Of a stretch of DNA of 64,000 nucleotides, positions 61,289 to 64,000 are shown one piece after another; the stretch's first letter is position 1; the number at the start of each line of letters is the position of its first letter. The notes under the pieces were generated by a model, which saw nothing but the letters and a program-made list of their open reading frames with translations, had not been told where the DNA came from and did not search any database. This DNA comes from Pseudomonadota bacterium (GTDB lineage: Bacteria > Pseudomonadota > Gammaproteobacteria > Burkholderiales > JABEVD01). The translations under genes were made by a program, and so were the position numbers. Location of the stretch: contig JAJZRS010000014.1 in NCBI GenBank assembly GCA_021802545.1, positions 1-64,000 on the forward strand, read 5' to 3'.

Positions 61289-61377
61289 CAGGGGCGGTCC
61301 GTCCATCGATTCCGCTCCCCTTATCGCGGCGGCATTTCCATGTCGCCAATCATCAGGCATTGCAGGAGTGATGAATC

Positions 61378-62679
61378 ATGTTTTTCAGAAAAAAATACCC
61401 TGGCTCGGCCGTCCTGCTGTTCGTCTATCTGGCGGCATTCGCGCAGCAGGCGAACGCGGATATCCTAAATCTCGGCCGGGCAGTGGCGATTGCGCTGAAG
61501 GGTAATCCGGGGCTCTCCGAGATCAGGGAAAGGGCGAAAGCGCTGGCGCAGGTTCCGGACCAGGTCGGCACGCTGCCCGATCCCACACTCTCCCTCGGGG
61601 CGCTCAGCCTGCCCACGGACACGTTTTCACAGACCCAGGAAGCGATGACCCAGATGCAGGTGGGCCTGGGCTTGACGCTGCCGTTCCCCGGGAAGCTCGG
61701 GCTGCGCAGGGAAGCCGCCGATTTCGAGGCCAGGGCGGCAGGCTACGACGTGCGGGAAGCGCAGCTGGTCCTCGTCAGGAGCGTGCGCACGACCTGGTGG
61801 AACCTGTTCTTCATCGATCGCGCGATCGGGATCGTGAAGCGCAACCAGGCTCTCTTCCGCGGGCTCGTCAGAATTGCGCAGACGAAATACGAAACGGGGC
61901 AGGGCTTGCAGTCCGACGTGCTGCTCGCCCAGGTCGAGCTTTCCAGGCTGCTCGATGCCGGGCTGAATCTGGATGAGGCTAGGCGCGTCCAGCGCGCAAG
62001 GCTGAATGCATTGCTCGGGAGAATCGCATCGCTTCCTGTCGATTTGCCCGATCATGTTGAAGAAGCGCTTCCGGCCACGCCAGAGGAGGCCGCGCTTGAC
62101 GGGGAAGCGCTCAAGGAAAACCCCGCGCTCGAATCCTTGCGTTCATCCGTCAAGGCGGCGGGCAGCCGGGTCGCGCTCGCCGAAAAGGACTACTATCCCG
62201 ACTTCAAAATCGGGGCGGCCTACGGATCGCGCCGGGGATACAACGCAAACGGCAGTCCCAGGGCCGATCTTGCGAGCTTCACCGTGTCGATGAACCTGCC
62301 GATTTTCACGGGCGCCAAGCAGGACAGGGAACTCGGCCAGCGCAAGATGGAGGCGCTGAAGAAGGAATATGCATTGCAGGACGGCATCGTGCAGGTGAAC
62401 GAGCGGATCGGCGAAGCGCTGGCCGCCTTGAAATCGAGCAGGCAGAGGGCCAGCCTGTTCAAGTCAGGGATCATTCCCCAGGCAAGCCAGACGGTTGCGG
62501 CCATGCTTTCATCCTACCAGGTCGACAAGGCGGATTTCCTGAACCTTGTCCGGTCCGAGGTCACGCTCTACAACTACGAAACAGAATACTGGAAGGCGCT
62601 GAGCGCCGGCTGGCAGGCATGGGCGAAGCTGCAGTCGGAAATCGGCGCGCCCGTCGACAAGGACACGAATCATGAATAG
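61378..62679 (+). CDS. TolC-family outer membrane efflux protein (CusC-like)
   Basis: 433 aa; outer membrane factor repeat pattern, first gene of efflux operon. Confidence 0.9.
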   Translation: MFFRKKYPGSAVLLFVYLAAFAQQANADILNLGRAVAIALKGNPGLSEIRERAKALAQVPDQVGTLPDPTLSLGALSLPTDTFSQTQEAMTQMQVGLGLTLPFPGKLGLRREAADFEARAAGYDVREAQLVLVRSVRTTWWNLFFIDRAIGIVKRNQALFRGLVRIAQTKYETGQGLQSDVLLAQVELSRLLDAGLNLDEARRVQRARLNALLGRIASLPVDLPDHVEEALPATPEEAALDGEALKENPALESLRSSVKAAGSRVALAEKDYYPDFKIGAAYGSRRGYNANGSPRADLASFTVSMNLPIFTGAKQDRELGQRKMEALKKEYALQDGIVQVNERIGEALAALKSSRQRASLFKSGIIPQASQTVAAMLSSYQVDKADFLNLVRSEVTLYNYETEYWKALSAGWQAWAKLQSEIGAPVDKDTNHE

Positions 62680-63943
62680 GCTCGCAATCGCAATCCTGGC
62701 CCTGGCGGTCGGCGCAGGCATCGGCTACCTGGCTTCCCATGAGAAGTCGAAGCAGGCCGCCGTATCCGTGGCGAAAAAGCCGCTCTATTACCGCAATCCC
62801 ATGAATCCGGAAATCACCTCCCCGGTGCCTGCCAGGGACGACATGGGCATGGACTACATCCCTGTCTATGCAGAAAGCGATCAGGGCAAGGCGTCCCCGG
62901 GCGAAGTCAGGATCGACCCGGCCGTCGTCCAGGACATCGGCATCAGGACAGCCCAGGCCAAGCGCGAAGCGATTGCCAGGGAAATCCGCACGGTGGGGCG
63001 CATCGCCTATGACGAGGACAGGCTGATGCGCCTTCATCCGAAATACTCGGGCTGGGTCGACAAGGTTTACGCGGACAAGACGGGCCAGCCCGTTAAAGCC
63101 GGAGAAGCGCTGCTCGCAGTCTATTCGCCGCAGCTCGTCTCTTCCCAGCAGGAGTATCTGCTCGCCCTGGAAAACGAATCGGCTCTGGAAAAGAGCCCAT
63201 TTCCCGACGTGAGAAGCGGGGCGGCCAGCCTCGTTGATTCGGCCAGGCAGCGCCTTGCGCTCTTCGACATGCCGGCGAGCCAGATCAGGCAGATCGAACG
63301 GAACAGGAAGGTGCTGAAGGATGTGATCATTGAATCTCCCATGGCGGGAATCGTGACTGCCATCGGCGCGAGGGAAGGAGACAGGATAGGGCCCGAGACC
63401 GAGATTTATTCGATCGCCGATCTTTCGAGGGTATGGGTGCTGGCCGACCTGTATGAGAACGACATGTCCTGGGTCAGAAAAGGGGACGAGGTAATCATCC
63501 GCCTTGCCGACATTCCGGGGCGCGCCTTCAATGGCAAGGTCGATTACATCTATCCCTATCTCGACGCGAAAACGAGGACGGTCAAGGTCAGGGTCGAGCT
63601 GGCCAATCCCGGTCTTCTCCTCAAGCCGGACATGTATGCGGACGTGGGTCTTCATTCGGACAGGAAGATCGATGCGTTGACGATCCCGCGTGAGGCGGTG
63701 ATCAGGACGGGAACGAGAGACATCGTCTTCATCCAGAAATCCCCCGGCAGGTTCGAGCCCAGGGAAGTTGTTCTCGGCGTCTCTGCACGCGGCCGCGTGC
63801 AGATCGTCGAAGGGCTCAAGGAAGGCGAGCAGGTCGTGACTTCGGCGCAGTTCCTCATCGATTCGGAATCCAATATCAGGGAAGCGGCCGAAAGAATGGC
63901 CTCGGGAAAACATGAAGGCATGAAGATGGGGGGCGGAAAATGA
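62672..63943 (+). CDS. efflux RND transporter periplasmic adaptor (CusB-like)
   Basis: 423 aa; heavy-metal-binding segment YRNPMNPEITSPVPARDDMGMDYIPVY, adaptor core. Confidence 0.93.
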   Translation: MNRLAIAILALAVGAGIGYLASHEKSKQAAVSVAKKPLYYRNPMNPEITSPVPARDDMGMDYIPVYAESDQGKASPGEVRIDPAVVQDIGIRTAQAKREAIAREIRTVGRIAYDEDRLMRLHPKYSGWVDKVYADKTGQPVKAGEALLAVYSPQLVSSQQEYLLALENESALEKSPFPDVRSGAASLVDSARQRLALFDMPASQIRQIERNRKVLKDVIIESPMAGIVTAIGAREGDRIGPETEIYSIADLSRVWVLADLYENDMSWVRKGDEVIIRLADIPGRAFNGKVDYIYPYLDAKTRTVKVRVELANPGLLLKPDMYADVGLHSDRKIDALTIPREAVIRTGTRDIVFIQKSPGRFEPREVVLGVSARGRVQIVEGLKEGEQVVTSAQFLIDSESNIREAAERMASGKHEGMKMGGGK

Positions 63944-64000
63944 TCCGGAAACTCATCGATCTCTCGATCAGGAACAGGCTTCTCGTCCTGATTGCCGTGA
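63940..64000 (+). CDS. CusA/CzcA-type RND transporter, truncated by window end
   Basis: MIRKLIDLSIRNRLLVLIAV typical N-terminus; ATGA overlap with adaptor. Confidence 0.85.
   Translation, partial: MIRKLIDLSIRNRLLVLIAV

Noticed and set aside
1-64000. Defence island, CRISPR array, prophage or transposon
   Set aside because: No repeat-spacer pattern, integrase, transposase, terminase or known defence genes seen in any frame; gene content is housekeeping.

Overview
This 64 kb window looks like ordinary, gene-dense chromosome of a betaproteobacterium. The order and family content resemble Nitrosomonadales/Gallionellaceae-type genomes, but that taxonomic call is an inference. I found no rRNA, tRNA, CRISPR array, transposase, integrase or prophage block. 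Main blocks, in order: umuDC; MBL/beta-CASP hydrolase; orphan sensor kinase; AsmA; an oxyR-rubrerythrin-rubredoxin-rubredoxin reductase peroxide module; c-di-GMP enzymes; RNA methyltransferase; purN-purM; hda-HAD-pcnB-folK-dNK-panBCD; slyD; RoxA-like oxygenase; bamC-dapA; Atm1-type ABC exporter; clsB; nadA; nudB; bepA; ubiD; a yqjDEK-like stress cluster; ispH-lspA-ileS-ribF; dacC; an assimilatory APS-reductase sulfur cluster (cysN, cysD, cysH, sulfite reductase, TauE, cysB); a FapA/DUF342 protein; a Crp/Fnr regulator; an M23 peptidase/bactofilin pair; and a CusCBA-type metal efflux operon cut by the window end. The items most worth following up are: (1) an OxyR homologue that keeps Cys199 but has Ser at position 208 and Asn at 198, upstream of an anaerobe-type rubrerythrin module with an OxyR-like operator and a long imperfect palindrome between them; (2) a 34-codon membrane-protein ORF at 58786-58890, absent from the ORF track, flanked by three stable hairpins; (3) a sulfite reductase with a long C-terminal extension. 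I did not see a clearly new multi-gene defence or mobile system.
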